From Bacteroidales bacterium (GTDB lineage Bacteria > Bacteroidota > Bacteroidia > Bacteroidales > UBA1402), in NCBI GenBank assembly GCA_003506275.1, contig DOBD01000132.1, positions 583 to 7,529 of the forward strand: a stretch of DNA of 6,947 nucleotides, read 5' to 3'. This document shows, piece after piece, positions 6,346 through 6,947 of the stretch. The notes under the pieces are model-generated. The model saw only the letters and a program-made list of their open reading frames with translations, was not told where the DNA came from and made no database searches. How positions within the stretch are numbered: position 1 is the stretch's first letter; each line of letters starts with the position of its first letter. The translations under genes and the position numbers were made by a program.

Positions 6346-6353
6346 TATCTTTG
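6346..6353 (+). promoter_or_regulatory. Candidate -7 box of the zwf promoter
   Basis: TATCTTTG matches TAnnTTTG exactly. It would start transcription near 6359, about 20 bases before the zwf ATG at 6379. No matching -33 TTTG lies 18-21 bases upstream; that position holds the inverted repeat at 6319-6332. Confidence 0.5.
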
Positions 6354-6378
6354 TTTAAAGCAACATCTTCAGACAGCC

Positions 6379-6947
6379 ATGCAAATACCCAGCGATCAAC
6401 TACTCGTCATTTTCGGTGCTTCCGGTGACTTGACTTACCGCAAACTGATGCCTGCCTTGTACGCCCTGCACCATCAGAAACTCCTCCCTAAACAGTTTCA
6501 GGTGGTGGGTGTGAGCCGAACCAGCCTGAGTAATGAAGCCTTCCGGAAAAAAATGGCCGATGGTATCAGGACCTTTTCCGAGCCTTATCACCTGGATGAA
6601 TCCCAGGTGAGAGACTTCTGTTCCCGACTGTTCTATTATGCCATGGATCCAGCCGATGCTTCAGCCTATCCAGGGTTGAGATCACGACTAGAAACGACAA
6701 GGGGGAGTGCTCCTGGAAATATTGTGTTCTACCTGTCCTTGTTGCCCAGCCTGTTTGGCCCCATTGCGACCAACCTGGCTTCGGTGGGACTCAACCAGGA
6801 AACCAGTGGTTTCAGACGCCTGATTGTGGAAAAGCCCTTCGGCTATGACCTGGCCAGTAGCCACCGACTGAATGAGGACCTGCACACCACCTTTAAGGAA
6901 GGACAGATCTACCGCATCGATCATTACCTGGGCAAGGAGACGGTACA
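6379..6947 (+). CDS. zwf: Glucose-6-phosphate dehydrogenase, N-terminal part (cut by right edge)
   Basis: The 189 complete codons visible encode the NAD(P)-binding half of glucose-6-phosphate dehydrogenase, the entry enzyme of the oxidative pentose phosphate pathway, which oxidises glucose 6-phosphate to 6-phosphogluconolactone and yields NADPH. Key motifs are VIFGASGDLTYRKLMPALY near residues 10-28 (the GxSGDL nucleotide-binding turn, 13-18), IVEKPFG at 149-155 with conserved K152, and the substrate-site signature RIDHYLGKE at 179-187, in which D181, H182 and K186 bind substrate phosphate or assist catalysis in the family. The catalytic-base histidine region lies beyond the edge. The ATG at 6379 places the Rossmann strand at the usual distance from the N-terminus; there is no clear Shine-Dalgarno site. 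The gene is divergent from the FAS1 lipoprotein. In many genomes pgl or gnd is nearby; neither is visible on the upstream side. Confidence 0.95.
   Translation, partial: MQIPSDQLLVIFGASGDLTYRKLMPALYALHHQKLLPKQFQVVGVSRTSLSNEAFRKKMADGIRTFSEPYHLDESQVRDFCSRLFYYAMDPADASAYPGLRSRLETTRGSAPGNIVFYLSLLPSLFGPIATNLASVGLNQETSGFRRLIVEKPFGYDLASSHRLNEDLHTTFKEGQIYRIDHYLGKETV

Overview
The window looks like ordinary chromosomal DNA from a member of the Bacteroidota. The evidence is the promoter style (TTTG at about -33 and TAnnTTTG at about -7), the absence of clear Shine-Dalgarno sequences before most starts, a FAS1-domain lipoprotein with an acidic stretch right after the lipidated cysteine, and a PorT-like outer-membrane beta-barrel. 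GC content is about half by eye, except in one A-rich gene at 2920-3378. The genus cannot be fixed from what is visible; no rRNA, tRNA, mobile element or CRISPR array was seen.

Layout from left to right. (1) The first 139 bases hold the N-terminal part of lgt, prolipoprotein diacylglyceryl transferase, on the minus strand, running off the left edge. (2) Divergent from it, a two-gene carotenoid/squalene-type operon on the plus strand: a CrtI-type phytoene desaturase (351-1874), then 13 bases later a CrtB/squalene-synthase-family enzyme (1888-2829) whose second aspartate motif departs from the usual form. (3) A small lysine-rich coiled-coil protein of unknown function (2920-3378) with its own near-perfect Bacteroidota promoter, ended by a GC hairpin with eight Ts. 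(4) A secreted outer-membrane beta-barrel protein (3538-4275), whose promoter begins in the T-tract of that terminator. (5) Convergent with it, sharing a TTAA that holds both stop codons, a 638-residue FAS1-domain lipoprotein on the minus strand (6188-4272). (6) Divergent from the lipoprotein, the first 189 codons of zwf, glucose-6-phosphate dehydrogenase, on the plus strand, running off the right edge.

Functionally, the crtI/crtB pair would condense two prenyl diphosphates and desaturate the product into a coloured polyene; no cyclase, hydroxylase, ketolase or prenyl-diphosphate synthase lies beside it here. Lgt is the enzyme that would lipidate the FAS1 protein, but the two genes are far apart and this is a general housekeeping link. 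I see no convincing novel multi-gene system. The most unusual items are the lysine-rich orphan protein, the altered synthase motif and the stand-alone FAS1 lipoprotein with a probable surface-export signal.
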